A DNA stretch of 16,311 bases from NCBI GenBank assembly GCA_900551625.1, contig URWZ01000011.1, forward strand, positions 1-16,311, given 5' to 3'. This DNA comes from an uncultured Collinsella sp. (lineage in GTDB: Bacteria; Actinomycetota; Coriobacteriia; Coriobacteriales; Coriobacteriaceae). This document shows, piece after piece, positions 1-6,764 of this stretch (the first letter of the stretch is position 1; the number at the start of each line of letters is the position of its first letter). The notes beneath the pieces are model-generated. The model ran no database searches. It was not told the DNA's origin and saw only the letters and a list, made by a program, of their open reading frames with translations. A program made the position numbers and the translations under genes.

Positions 1-6
1 TTCATG

Positions 7-41
7 AGCCCCGCAGTCCGCTCCGACTGCGGGGCTTTTGT
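7..41 (+). terminator. Intrinsic terminator of a gene left of the window
   Basis: A perfect 12-bp stem (7-18 with 25-36) closes a 6-nt loop and is followed by TTTT. The T-run lies on the plus-strand side, so it ends a plus-strand transcript that enters from the left. It has no T-run on the other side and is unlikely to serve the minus-strand peptidase gene. Confidence 0.85.
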
Positions 42-50
42 TTCAGCCCG

Positions 51-144
51 GCACTTGGGGACGTTCCTTTCCTGCCGGCAGCTTGGGACAGTCCCTAAAG
101 GCTGTCCCCAACGACCACTCATTTAAGTCTGTCCCCAATGACTA
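51..144. repeat. Cluster of short GGGGACAG-type direct and inverted repeats
   Basis: The motif CTGTCCCCAAYGACYA occurs twice in the same orientation (102-117 and 129-144). Inverted partial copies lie at 53-60 (CTTGGGGA) and 82-91 (CTTGGGACAG). The copy at 82-91 can pair with 102-111, leaving a one-base bulge. The last copy runs into the stop codon of the minus-strand peptidase gene. Similar TCATTGGGGACAG motifs occur between genes in Coriobacteriia genomes as far as I recall; a REP-like or decayed mobile element origin is inference. Confidence 0.5.
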
Positions 145-1176
145 GTAGTAGGCCCACATGGCTTCGACTTCGTTAAGGACCTCTACGACGCCCCAGCGGC
201 GGGCGCTGCGGCTGGCCGAGTTGGGATCGTAGACGCCAATCTGGTCGGCGTCGTCAATACCGTAAAGCACGATGTAGTGTCCAACGCTGGTAAAGGTGCC
301 CGGCCGAACGGCGGCGATGACGGGCGCTCCCGAACGCAGCGCCTGGGTCATCGAGTCGCGATCGATATGGAGCTCCGTTCCGTTAAGTCCCAACTGCCAC
401 GCGCCGCTCGTCATAAACGACCATTCGGTTGCACCGGTGGGGGCGTAATTGCCCGCCTCGGAAAGCGCGCACATATCGACGGGGGTCATATCGGTGCGTC
501 CCGTCTTAAAGATGTAGACCATGGTGAGGCACGTAGGCCCACAGGCATTTTGGCGGATGGTGCCGCCGGCGTAAGGCAGCTCCGACCACGCAGGGTCGAT
601 CTGATAGATATGGGTCATCGTGCCGGCTTGCCATTGCGAGCGCGGGGTCGAAAAGGCGAAAGAATAACCGGGTGCGACGGGGGCCTTGAGCAGCTTGTCC
701 TCGGCGGTGGGCTCGAGACCGGCCGAACCGTGGGACATACAGGAGCTCATAAGCACAAAGACCAGACAGGTAAGGATAGAGCACAGTGCGAGGCGAAGTC
801 GACGAGCCGGCAGGGCGGGGGCATTCGCGTGCGATGTCGAGCGGTAGGGCTTGCCGTCGCGTCCGCCTTGGGGATGCGAAAAGAAGCGGTTGATATGGAT
901 GCCGGGCTGACGTGCGCCGTTGCGGCGCAGTTGCGGAACCTCGGCCTGACGCTGTCGAGTGCGCGCGCCCAAGCGGCCATCTTGCTGCGCGCTTGTGCCC
1001 GTGCTCAGACGGCCACTCTGCCGCGTTCTGCTTGCCTGCTGCCGAGACGAAGGCCTGGGTTGCTCTTGAGGACGTTGCGGATTGCTGCTCGTGGCACTTG
1101 TGGGCGTAGGCGTGGTACGGCCAGCAAGGCGAACGCTTTGTCGCCGTTGATCACCGTCGTTGTATCCGTATGCCAT
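142..1176 (-). CDS. Membrane-anchored C39-like cysteine peptidase
   Basis: A 344-aa protein. Residues 1-125 are low-complexity and rich in Arg, Gln, Ser, Thr and Pro. A single hydrophobic segment follows at about 127-147, preceded by RRLRLA, so the N-terminus should be cytoplasmic and the C-terminus outside. Residues 190-344 resemble the peptidase C39-like family (Peptidase_C39_2). The expected catalytic set is visible: Gln209 and Cys212 in RQNACGP, His300 in GHYIVLYG and Asp317 in YDPN. The family cleaves peptides, often at double-glycine-like sites or in the cell wall; the substrate here is unknown. The start is ATG at 1174-1176 with an AAGGCGG Shine-Dalgarno upstream. A Cys at 146 follows SS, but the preceding Met makes a lipobox doubtful. 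It is divergent from the permease gene and has no visible operon partner. Confidence 0.85.
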   Translation of the reverse strand: MAYGYNDGDQRRQSVRLAGRTTPTPTSATSSNPQRPQEQPRPSSRQQASRTRQSGRLSTGTSAQQDGRLGARTRQRQAEVPQLRRNGARQPGIHINRFFSHPQGGRDGKPYRSTSHANAPALPARRLRLALCSILTCLVFVLMSSCMSHGSAGLEPTAEDKLLKAPVAPGYSFAFSTPRSQWQAGTMTHIYQIDPAWSELPYAGGTIRQNACGPTCLTMVYIFKTGRTDMTPVDMCALSEAGNYAPTGATEWSFMTSGAWQLGLNGTELHIDRDSMTQALRSGAPVIAAVRPGTFTSVGHYIVLYGIDDADQIGVYDPNSASRSARRWGVVEVLNEVEAMWAYY

Positions 1177-1536
1177 TCGTACCGCCTTGTCTCATGTATA
1201 ACCTGTCCATCCTACAAAAAAGATGTGCAACAAATGGGTCTGCGCGTCAAAAGCTCGGTAAACGGTACGAAAGGCGCAAAACACACGGCCTCAAAAACAT
1301 CTCTATATGCGTCCGATGAGCGTGCGCCCGTCGGTCGGGCGGCAACAATGAGCGGCAAACCGTGCCGTTCGTCCCAAAAACGGCGCCGCTCGTTTTGCAG
1401 TTCTGCCTTCGGTCGAGCTACAAGCGGAGCTGCTGCGCCAAGGCCGTATCTTAAAGCCACGAAATAAAAGAGCGCGGCAAAACAGACCGCGCAAGGGGTG
1501 ACGTCAAGGGGCGTCAAAAAGGAAAGGAGGGGAACA
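1177..1536. other. 360-bp divergent intergenic region
   Basis: This gap must hold the promoters of the minus-strand peptidase and the plus-strand permease, but no convincing -35/-10 pair stands out. A TATACA-like box on the minus strand (1195-1200) lies very close to the peptidase start. Several hairpins are possible: CGCCCG with CGGGCG near 1325-1341, GCCGT with ACGGC near 1362-1384, and GCGCGG (1472-1477) with CCGCGC (1487-1492). The last one reads like a terminator on the minus strand, being followed there by TCTTTTATTT. A minus-strand frame stays open through most of the gap. I see no recognisable riboswitch. Confidence 0.4.
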
Positions 1537-2988
1537 ATGGCGGACAAGAACGCAGAAGTTGCAGTCGAGGATAACGGCGGTATGAAGAAAACGCTTTCGC
1601 TCTGGAACTTCTTCACCATCGGTTTCGGTGCCATTATCGGTACCGGTTGGGTTCTGCAGGTCGGCGACTGGATGGTCGTGGGCGGCGGTCCCGTTCCCGC
1701 TATGATCGCATTCCTCTTGGGTGCAATCTTCCTCGTGCCCGTCGGAGCTGTTTTCGGTGAGCTCACGGCTGCTATCCCCATCTCGGGCGGCATCGTCGAG
1801 TATGTCGATCGTAGCTTTGGCCGTACGCTGAGCTACATCACCGGATGGCTTTTGGCTCTGGGCAACGGTATCCTGTGCCCGTGGGAGGCCATCGCCATTT
1901 CGACCCTCGTGTCCGAGATGTTCGGCAGCCTGCCTGGTCTTGAGTGGCTGCGCGCCGTCAAGCTCTACACCATCCTGGGCGCCGACGTTTACCTGTTCCC
2001 GACGCTGATCGCGCTCGGCTTTGCAGCCTACGTCATCTTCCTCAACTTCCGCGGTGCCAGCTCGGCCGCCAAGCTCCAGGCCTTCCTGACCAAGGCCCTG
2101 CTCTGCGGCATGCTGCTCGCCATGGGCGTCTCGCTGTTCACCGGCTCGCCGGACAACGCCATGCCCGTGTTCTCCCAGGTCACCGGCGCTGGCGGCGGCA
2201 AGGCCGCTACCGAGGGCGCCAGCCTGTTCGCCGGCATCGTGTCGGTCCTGGTTCTGACTCCGTTCTTCTATGCCGGTTTCGACACCATTCCTCAGCAGGC
2301 TGAGGAAGCAGCCGAGGGCCTCAACTGGAACAAGTTCGGCAAGATCATCTCCCTGGCCCTGCTGGCCGCCGGCGGCTTCTACATGGTCTGCATCTACTCG
2401 TTCGGCACCATCCTCGACTGGCATGAGTTTGTTAAGAGCCCGGTTCCCGCGCTTGCCTGCCTCAAGGGCATCAACATGCTTCTGTACCTGGCCATGCTCG
2501 TCATCGCCACGCTTGGACCCATGGGCCCGATGAACTCCTTCTACGGCGCCACGAGCCGCATCATGCTCGCCATGGGCCGCAAGGGCCAACTGCCCGAGAA
2601 GTTCGCCGAGGTCGACCCCAAGTCCGGCGCTCCCAAGCTCGCCTGCGTCGTTCTGGGCGTTATCACCGTCATCGGTCCGTTCCTGGGCAAGAACATGCTC
2701 ATCCCTCTGACCAACGTGTCGGCTCTCGCCTTCATTTTCTCCTGCGGTATGGTCGCCCTCGCCTGCCTGCGCATGCGCTTCACCGAGCCCGACCTGCCTC
2801 GTCCCTACGAGGTGCCCGGCGGCAAGTTTGGCATCGGCCTCGCTATCGCTGCCTGCGCCATCATCATCGGCCTGCTCGTGATTCCGTTCTCTCCCGCCTC
2901 CCTCAACATGGTGGAGTGGAGCATCGTGATCGGCTGGTTGGCTATTGGCCTGGCCCTCATGGCTTTCACCAATTCCCGCAAAAAGTAA
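1537..2988 (+). CDS. APC-family amino acid permease
   Basis: A 483-aa membrane protein with about 12 hydrophobic segments. The N-terminus carries the amino acid-polyamine-organocation signature: SLWNFFTIGFGAIIGTGW at about 21-38, including the GxIIGTG loop that contacts the substrate amino and carboxyl groups in this superfamily. The family imports amino acids or amines with H+ or by exchange; the substrate cannot be read from sequence. The start is ATG at 1537, placed 6 nt after a strong GGAAAGGAGG (1521-1530). A longer in-frame GTG start at 1498 would put that Shine-Dalgarno inside the gene and is rejected. The amidohydrolase begins 131 bp downstream, separated by structured RNA but no classical terminator, so the two are probably co-transcribed and functionally linked. 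Confidence 0.9.
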   Translation: MADKNAEVAVEDNGGMKKTLSLWNFFTIGFGAIIGTGWVLQVGDWMVVGGGPVPAMIAFLLGAIFLVPVGAVFGELTAAIPISGGIVEYVDRSFGRTLSYITGWLLALGNGILCPWEAIAISTLVSEMFGSLPGLEWLRAVKLYTILGADVYLFPTLIALGFAAYVIFLNFRGASSAAKLQAFLTKALLCGMLLAMGVSLFTGSPDNAMPVFSQVTGAGGGKAATEGASLFAGIVSVLVLTPFFYAGFDTIPQQAEEAAEGLNWNKFGKIISLALLAAGGFYMVCIYSFGTILDWHEFVKSPVPALACLKGINMLLYLAMLVIATLGPMGPMNSFYGATSRIMLAMGRKGQLPEKFAEVDPKSGAPKLACVVLGVITVIGPFLGKNMLIPLTNVSALAFIFSCGMVALACLRMRFTEPDLPRPYEVPGGKFGIGLAIAACAIIIGLLVIPFSPASLNMVEWSIVIGWLAIGLALMAFTNSRKK

Positions 2989-2994
2989 CGCCTA

Positions 2995-3046
2995 GCCGGG
3001 GCGGATCGGGTGCGTGGGGCCCTCTCTCCCGCGCACCGAACCCGGC
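2995..3046 (+). other. Large intercistronic hairpin after the permease gene
   Basis: GCCGGG (2995-3000) pairs exactly with CCCGGC (3041-3046). Inside, TCGGGTGCGTGGG (3006-3018) pairs with CCCGCGCACCGA (3028-3039) with one bulge and one G-U pair. No T-run follows, so it is more likely an mRNA 3'-end stabiliser or processing site between permease and amidohydrolase than a full terminator. Confidence 0.55.
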
Positions 3047-3051
3047 ACCAC

Positions 3052-3091
3052 TTGGGTAGCTTTGTGAGGCCTTAACCCAACACGGCCTCGC
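3052..3091 (+). other. Pseudoknot-like leader element before the amidohydrolase
   Basis: Two interleaved stems are visible. TTGGGT (3052-3057) pairs with ACCCAA (3075-3080). GTGAGGCC (3064-3071) pairs with GGCCTCGC (3084-3091, one G-U pair). The 5' arm of the second stem lies inside the loop of the first, which is the order expected of an H-type pseudoknot or of two alternative stems. It ends 17 nt before the AAGGAGGA Shine-Dalgarno at 3109-3116, so it could influence translation. No known riboswitch class is recognised. Confidence 0.35.
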
Positions 3092-3119
3092 CCACTATAT
3101 GGATCCATAAGGAGGAACC

Positions 3120-4397
3120 ATGTCCACTAAGTATGCAATCGTTGGCGGCAAGCTCATCGACGGTACCGGTGCCGAGCCGGTCGAGAACTCCCTCGTTCTC
3201 GTCGACGACAACGGCAAGATCGAGTACGCCGGCGCTATGCAGGACCTTCCCGAGGGCGTTGAGGTTATCGATGCCGCCGGCAAGACCGTCCTTCCCGGCT
3301 TGATCGACACCCACCTGCACTTCTCGGGCAACCTGACCGACGATGACACCGATTGGGTCATGCAGCCGCTCCTCGAGAAGCAGGCCGTCGCCGTCAAGCA
3401 GGCCTACGACTGCCTCACCCACGGCCTCACCACCGTCTGCGAGATCGGCCGCTTTGGTATCCAGATCCGTGACTGCATCGACAAGGGCGTCTTTAAGGGC
3501 CCGCGCGTTCTGGCCACCGGCCTCGGCTTCTGCCGCGTTGCCGGCCACGGTGACTCCCACCACTGCACCCAGGAGCTCAACAAGGAATCCCATCCCTGGG
3601 GCGACCAGGTCGACGGTCCTTGGGATCTGCGCAAGGCCGTCCGTCGTCGCCTGCGCGAGAACCCCGATGCCATCAAGATCTGGGCTACTGGTGGCGGCAT
3701 CTGGCGCTGGGACTCCGGTCGCGACCAGCACTACTGCTCCGAGGAGATCCAGGCCGTGGTCGAAGAGGCAAAGATGGTCGGCATCCCCGTGTGGAGCCAC
3801 TGCTACAACAACCACGCCGCTGCCTACGATTCCGTTCGTTTTGGCTGCGAGCAGCTGATTCACGGTTTCGATATCGATGAGCGCACCATGGACCTCATGG
3901 CCGAGCAGGGCACCTTCTTCACCCCGACGATCGCCTTCCTGCCCACCTGGTACGCCACCTATCCGCCCGTCTACGTCCCCGAGCTGCACGACAAGTACGA
4001 GGGCACCCTGGTCGAGAAGGAGCTGCAGCGCAACTACGACTGCCTGCGCGAGGCCAAGAAGCGCGGCGTTGTCATGACGATCGGCTCCGACTCCTTCTCC
4101 TTCGTCACCCCGTACGGCACCTGCTCCATCGAGGAGATGTACGAGTTCGTCGACAAGATCGGCTTCACCCCGGTCGAGACCATCACCTGCGCCACCCTCA
4201 ACGGTGCCAAGATGTGCCACATCGAGGACGAGACCGGTTCCATCGAGGCCGGCAAGTGCGCCGACCTGCTGGTCGTCAACGGTGACGTCGCCGCCGACAT
4301 CCACGTGCTCAACACCGACAACATGGACGTCATCATGAAGGACGGCTGGATCGTCGAGGCTGGCACCTTTGGCGAGGCCAACAAATACAGCGCCTAA
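3120..4397 (+). CDS. Metal-dependent amidohydrolase, prolidase/imidazolonepropionase-like
   Basis: A 425-aa cytoplasmic enzyme of the amidohydrolase superfamily, with a TIM barrel flanked by a small beta-domain from both ends (1-55 and about 375-415). Expected metal-site residues are present in order: His65 and His67 in DTHLH, Lys186 in IKIWATGG (the usual carboxylated lysine of this subgroup), His227 in WSHCYN, His248 in LIHGFD and Asp324 in IGSDS. Relatives include Xaa-Pro or Xaa-Arg dipeptidases and imidazolonepropionase-like proteins. The segment GGGIWRWDSG (191-200), with two Trp near the active-site Lys, is probably substrate-specific. The start is ATG 3120 after AAGGAGGA (3109-3116). 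It is paired with the upstream permease, which suggests uptake and hydrolysis of a small amide, dipeptide or N-acyl amino acid. The actual substrate is unknown. Confidence 0.88.
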   Translation: MSTKYAIVGGKLIDGTGAEPVENSLVLVDDNGKIEYAGAMQDLPEGVEVIDAAGKTVLPGLIDTHLHFSGNLTDDDTDWVMQPLLEKQAVAVKQAYDCLTHGLTTVCEIGRFGIQIRDCIDKGVFKGPRVLATGLGFCRVAGHGDSHHCTQELNKESHPWGDQVDGPWDLRKAVRRRLRENPDAIKIWATGGGIWRWDSGRDQHYCSEEIQAVVEEAKMVGIPVWSHCYNNHAAAYDSVRFGCEQLIHGFDIDERTMDLMAEQGTFFTPTIAFLPTWYATYPPVYVPELHDKYEGTLVEKELQRNYDCLREAKKRGVVMTIGSDSFSFVTPYGTCSIEEMYEFVDKIGFTPVETITCATLNGAKMCHIEDETGSIEAGKCADLLVVNGDVAADIHVLNTDNMDVIMKDGWIVEAGTFGEANKYSA

Positions 4398-4438
4398 ACT
4401 ACCGTTCATCGACGACTGGATGTAAAACACAGTATTTG

Positions 4439-4453
4439 ATTGCATAATGCAAT
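4439..4453. promoter_or_regulatory. 15-nt perfect palindrome with a -10-like core
   Basis: ATTGCAT-A-ATGCAAT is perfectly symmetric about 4446. Its core contains CATAAT (4443-4448), a possible -10 box, although no good -35 is seen 16-18 nt upstream. It abuts the hairpin at 4456-4477. It could be an operator over a promoter for the kinase operon, or simply part of the amidohydrolase 3' end. Confidence 0.35.
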
Positions 4454-4455
4454 GG

Positions 4456-4482
4456 AGAGGGTCGCTTGCGGCCCTCTTTATT
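4456..4482 (+). terminator. Terminator-like hairpin before the first kinase gene
   Basis: AGAGGGTCG (4456-4464) pairs with CGGCCCTCT (4469-4477) with one G-U pair around a CTTG loop, followed by TTATT. It probably terminates the permease-amidohydrolase transcript. Only 32 nt separate it from the kinase start, so it may also act as an attenuator for the kinase operon. Confidence 0.7.
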
Positions 4483-4514
4483 GCTATGGGTGCGATAGAT
4501 AAAAGGGGATGACG

Positions 4515-5900
4515 GTGGATTTAAACAGGCTGATTCTGGGCAAGAGCTACAACTCTACCAAGGTCTTTCGTACGGCCCAGCATGTGGTCCAGGCCATCCT
4601 GCTCGGTGTTGTCGTTCCGGCGCTTATCCTGCTGCTTATCTGGGATTTAACCGATAACCCCAATCCCGTTCCGGGCGTTGTCGTTATTGCCGGCATGGTC
4701 ATGCTGTGCTTCTTTTTCTCGTATGTCTTTGTGGTCCCCGACGACCTCACATCGAGCGCAACCGACCGTACGCTCGCCATCGCATCAAAAATATTCGCCT
4801 ATACGTCGCGCGGCCTTACGCCCGAAGCGGCCCTGGGCGCCTCTAAAATTATCCTGTCCGAGACCATCGCCTCTGCCATCTGCTTTACCGATGGCAAACA
4901 GGTGTTGGCAAGCTGGGGCGAGGACTCGGCAAAGTGCCCCGCCGGCACCCCGGTCGTGCTCAAGACCACGCTCAGTGTGATTGAGACGGGCGAGCAGAGC
5001 GTGTTTTCGCGTGACACCTCCAATGAGACGGGCGGCTATTTTCCCCGCCTGCGCGCCGGCATTGTCGCGCCGCTTACCGTGCGCGGGCATTGCGTGGGTA
5101 CGCTCGAGCTGTACTATCCCCGCCTGAGCAGCATTGATATGCGCCAGACGGCGTTGGCCTCGGGTTTTGCCGATCTCATTTCCACGCAGCTCGCCAGCTT
5201 TGAGCTCGAGCGCCAGGACGAGCTTACGGCCCGCGTGGAGCTGCGCGCCTTGCAATCGCAGGTCGACCCGCATTTTCTATTCAATACCATTAGCACGATC
5301 GTGTCGCTCGTTCGAACCGAGCCCGACAAGGCGCGATCGCTGCTGATCGACTTTTCCAACTACTATCGTCAGACGCTTTCTGATTCCGATACGCTCACCA
5401 CGCTCGAGCACGAGGTGGAACAGGGCACTCGTTATATCAATCTTATGCAGGCCCGGTATGGCGACGGCCGTCTGCGCGTTTCGGTCGACATCGACTTTGA
5501 GGTGCGCGACAGCCTGGTGCCGCCGTTTATCTTGCAGCCGCTGCTCGAAAACTGCATCAAGCATGCGCAGCGCGAGATCGAGCCGCTTTCTATTCGTGTT
5601 AGGGCTTTTGAGACCGATGACGGCTTGGAGATCATCGTCGAAGATGACGGCATCGGGATGAGCGAAGAAGTCTGCGCGCATCTGTTTGAGCAGCATCGCC
5701 GAGAGGAACCCGAGAGCATTACCGCCGACGGCTCCGTCAAGCGAGGTTGCGGCCTGGCGCTCTTCAACGTGCTTCAGCGCATCCATTTCTTTTACGGAGA
5801 AGATTCTGGCATGCGCGTGAAGTCCCAGGAGGGCGTGGGAACGCAGGTCATCGTTGAGTTGAACGGCGAGCCGCATGAGCCGGCGCCGCTAACGGTGTAG
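4515..5900 (+). CDS. LytS-like sensor histidine kinase (first copy)
   Basis: A 461-aa membrane kinase. Two hydrophobic segments (about 25-43 and 54-74) with only a short loop between them lead into a GAF-like domain (about 85-225). A His_kinase domain (PF06580 type) follows, with the phospho-acceptor His253 in QVDPHFLFNT. The C-terminal ATPase domain shows the N-box LLENCIKHA (Asn346), EDDGIGM (Asp378) and a glycine-rich GCGLALFN. Such kinases phosphorylate a LytTR regulator, here the next gene 38 nt downstream. With almost no extracytoplasmic loop, the signal is probably sensed in the membrane or by the GAF domain. Start choice: the AAAAGGGG Shine-Dalgarno (4501-4508) touches the ATG at 4509 but sits 6 nt before the in-frame GTG at 4515, so GTG is preferred. 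The protein is a clear paralogue of the kinase at 10428. Confidence 0.88.
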   Translation: MDLNRLILGKSYNSTKVFRTAQHVVQAILLGVVVPALILLLIWDLTDNPNPVPGVVVIAGMVMLCFFFSYVFVVPDDLTSSATDRTLAIASKIFAYTSRGLTPEAALGASKIILSETIASAICFTDGKQVLASWGEDSAKCPAGTPVVLKTTLSVIETGEQSVFSRDTSNETGGYFPRLRAGIVAPLTVRGHCVGTLELYYPRLSSIDMRQTALASGFADLISTQLASFELERQDELTARVELRALQSQVDPHFLFNTISTIVSLVRTEPDKARSLLIDFSNYYRQTLSDSDTLTTLEHEVEQGTRYINLMQARYGDGRLRVSVDIDFEVRDSLVPPFILQPLLENCIKHAQREIEPLSIRVRAFETDDGLEIIVEDDGIGMSEEVCAHLFEQHRREEPESITADGSVKRGCGLALFNVLQRIHFFYGEDSGMRVKSQEGVGTQVIVELNGEPHEPAPLTV

Positions 5901-5938
5901 CACGCGGTTGGATTGAGAGAAAAAGAGGGGAAGCGCAT

Positions 5939-6673
5939 ATGTCCGAAGGCTGGAACATCCTGGTGGTTGATGACGAGCCCCCAATTAGGGCTGAGCTACG
6001 CTATCTGTTGGAAAAGGATACGCGTGTGGGTCAGATTGCCGAGGCGGGCAATGTCACCGAAGCCGTGGAGTCGATTCTGTCGAACAAGCCCGACGTGCTG
6101 TTTTTAGACATTACCATGCCCGGTCGCTCGGGAATTGAGCTTGCCGAGACCCTGCAGAACCTAAAGACGCCGCCGGTCGTGGTGTTTGTGACGGCATTTG
6201 CCGAGTATGCGGCCGATGCCTATAACCTCGATGCTGTCGATTACATCGTCAAGCCGGTCGAGGATGCCCGCTTGTCAAAGGCGCTCGACAAGATCGAGAC
6301 TGCCCTGGGCGCTCGCCGTGTCGTCCATGCTCCGCGCCAGCCTTTGCGCCTGACGGTGGATCGCGGGGGCAAAAGGGTGTTCATTCCCGTGGCGGATGTC
6401 TGCTACTTTGAGGCGCGCGCCGATTTTTGTAACGCCGTCTGCGCCGAGGGGACATATCTGATCAATGAGTCGATTTCCTCGCTCGAGCGGCGCTTGGCCT
6501 CCGAGGGCTTTATCCGCGTCCACCGCAGCTATCTGGTCAATTTGGAAGACGTGCACAATGTCGAGATCGGCTCCACGGGCCTGATGGAGCTCAGGCTCGA
6601 TCGCGTAACCTCGACGGTGCCCGTGTCCCGCCGTCGCGCTGCCGAGGTCAAATCGCACTTGGGGCTTGCGTAA
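5939..6673 (+). CDS. LytTR-family response regulator (first copy)
   Basis: A 244-aa response regulator. The receiver domain (about 5-122) has the acidic pair Asp11-Asp12, phospho-acceptor Asp57 in LFLDITMPG, Thr85 in FVTAF and Lys105 in YIVKPVE. A LytTR DNA-binding domain (about 137-241) includes LRLTVDRGGKRVFIP and FIRVHRSYLVNL. It should be phosphorylated by the kinase just upstream and act as a transcription activator; LytTR proteins typically bind paired 9-bp repeats. The start is ATG 5939 with AGAGGGG (5924-5930) 8 nt upstream. Targets are not known. The receiver is strongly similar to the regulator at 11841 (shared MPG-SG, NLK/KLK-PP, DAVDY and KPVE-ARL blocks), pointing to duplication of the whole kinase-regulator pair. 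Confidence 0.92.
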   Translation: MSEGWNILVVDDEPPIRAELRYLLEKDTRVGQIAEAGNVTEAVESILSNKPDVLFLDITMPGRSGIELAETLQNLKTPPVVVFVTAFAEYAADAYNLDAVDYIVKPVEDARLSKALDKIETALGARRVVHAPRQPLRLTVDRGGKRVFIPVADVCYFEARADFCNAVCAEGTYLINESISSLERRLASEGFIRVHRSYLVNLEDVHNVEIGSTGLMELRLDRVTSTVPVSRRRAAEVKSHLGLA

Positions 6674-6705
6674 GGGTCGGTGCGCCATCGTTTGCCGTTG
6701 CAGGT

Positions 6706-6732
6706 TTGGCATGACTGTGCGGTGGGCATAAT
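6706..6732 (+). promoter_or_regulatory. Possible promoter of the phospholipase-like gene
   Basis: TTGGCA (6706-6711) and CATAAT (6727-6732) resemble -35 and -10 boxes, but their spacing is 15 nt, shorter than the usual 17. The 8-mer GCATAATG is shared with the palindrome at 4439-4453. No terminator is visible after the upstream regulator, so read-through is also possible. Confidence 0.3.
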
Positions 6733-6764
6733 GGATTGCATCGAATGAAATCGAAAGGATTATT

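Noticed and set aside
277..1467. Plus-strand open frame of 396 codons over the peptidase gene
   Set aside because: It is antisense to a peptidase with an intact Cys/His/Asp set and a membrane anchor; its translation is basic, repetitive and without a domain.
3072..4445. Long open frame (457 codons) on the minus strand across the amidohydrolase gene
   Set aside because: It mirrors a strongly coding plus-strand gene with a full set of metal-site motifs. Its translation is rich in Val, Gly, Asp and Leu with no recognisable domain, as expected of an antisense shadow in high-GC DNA.
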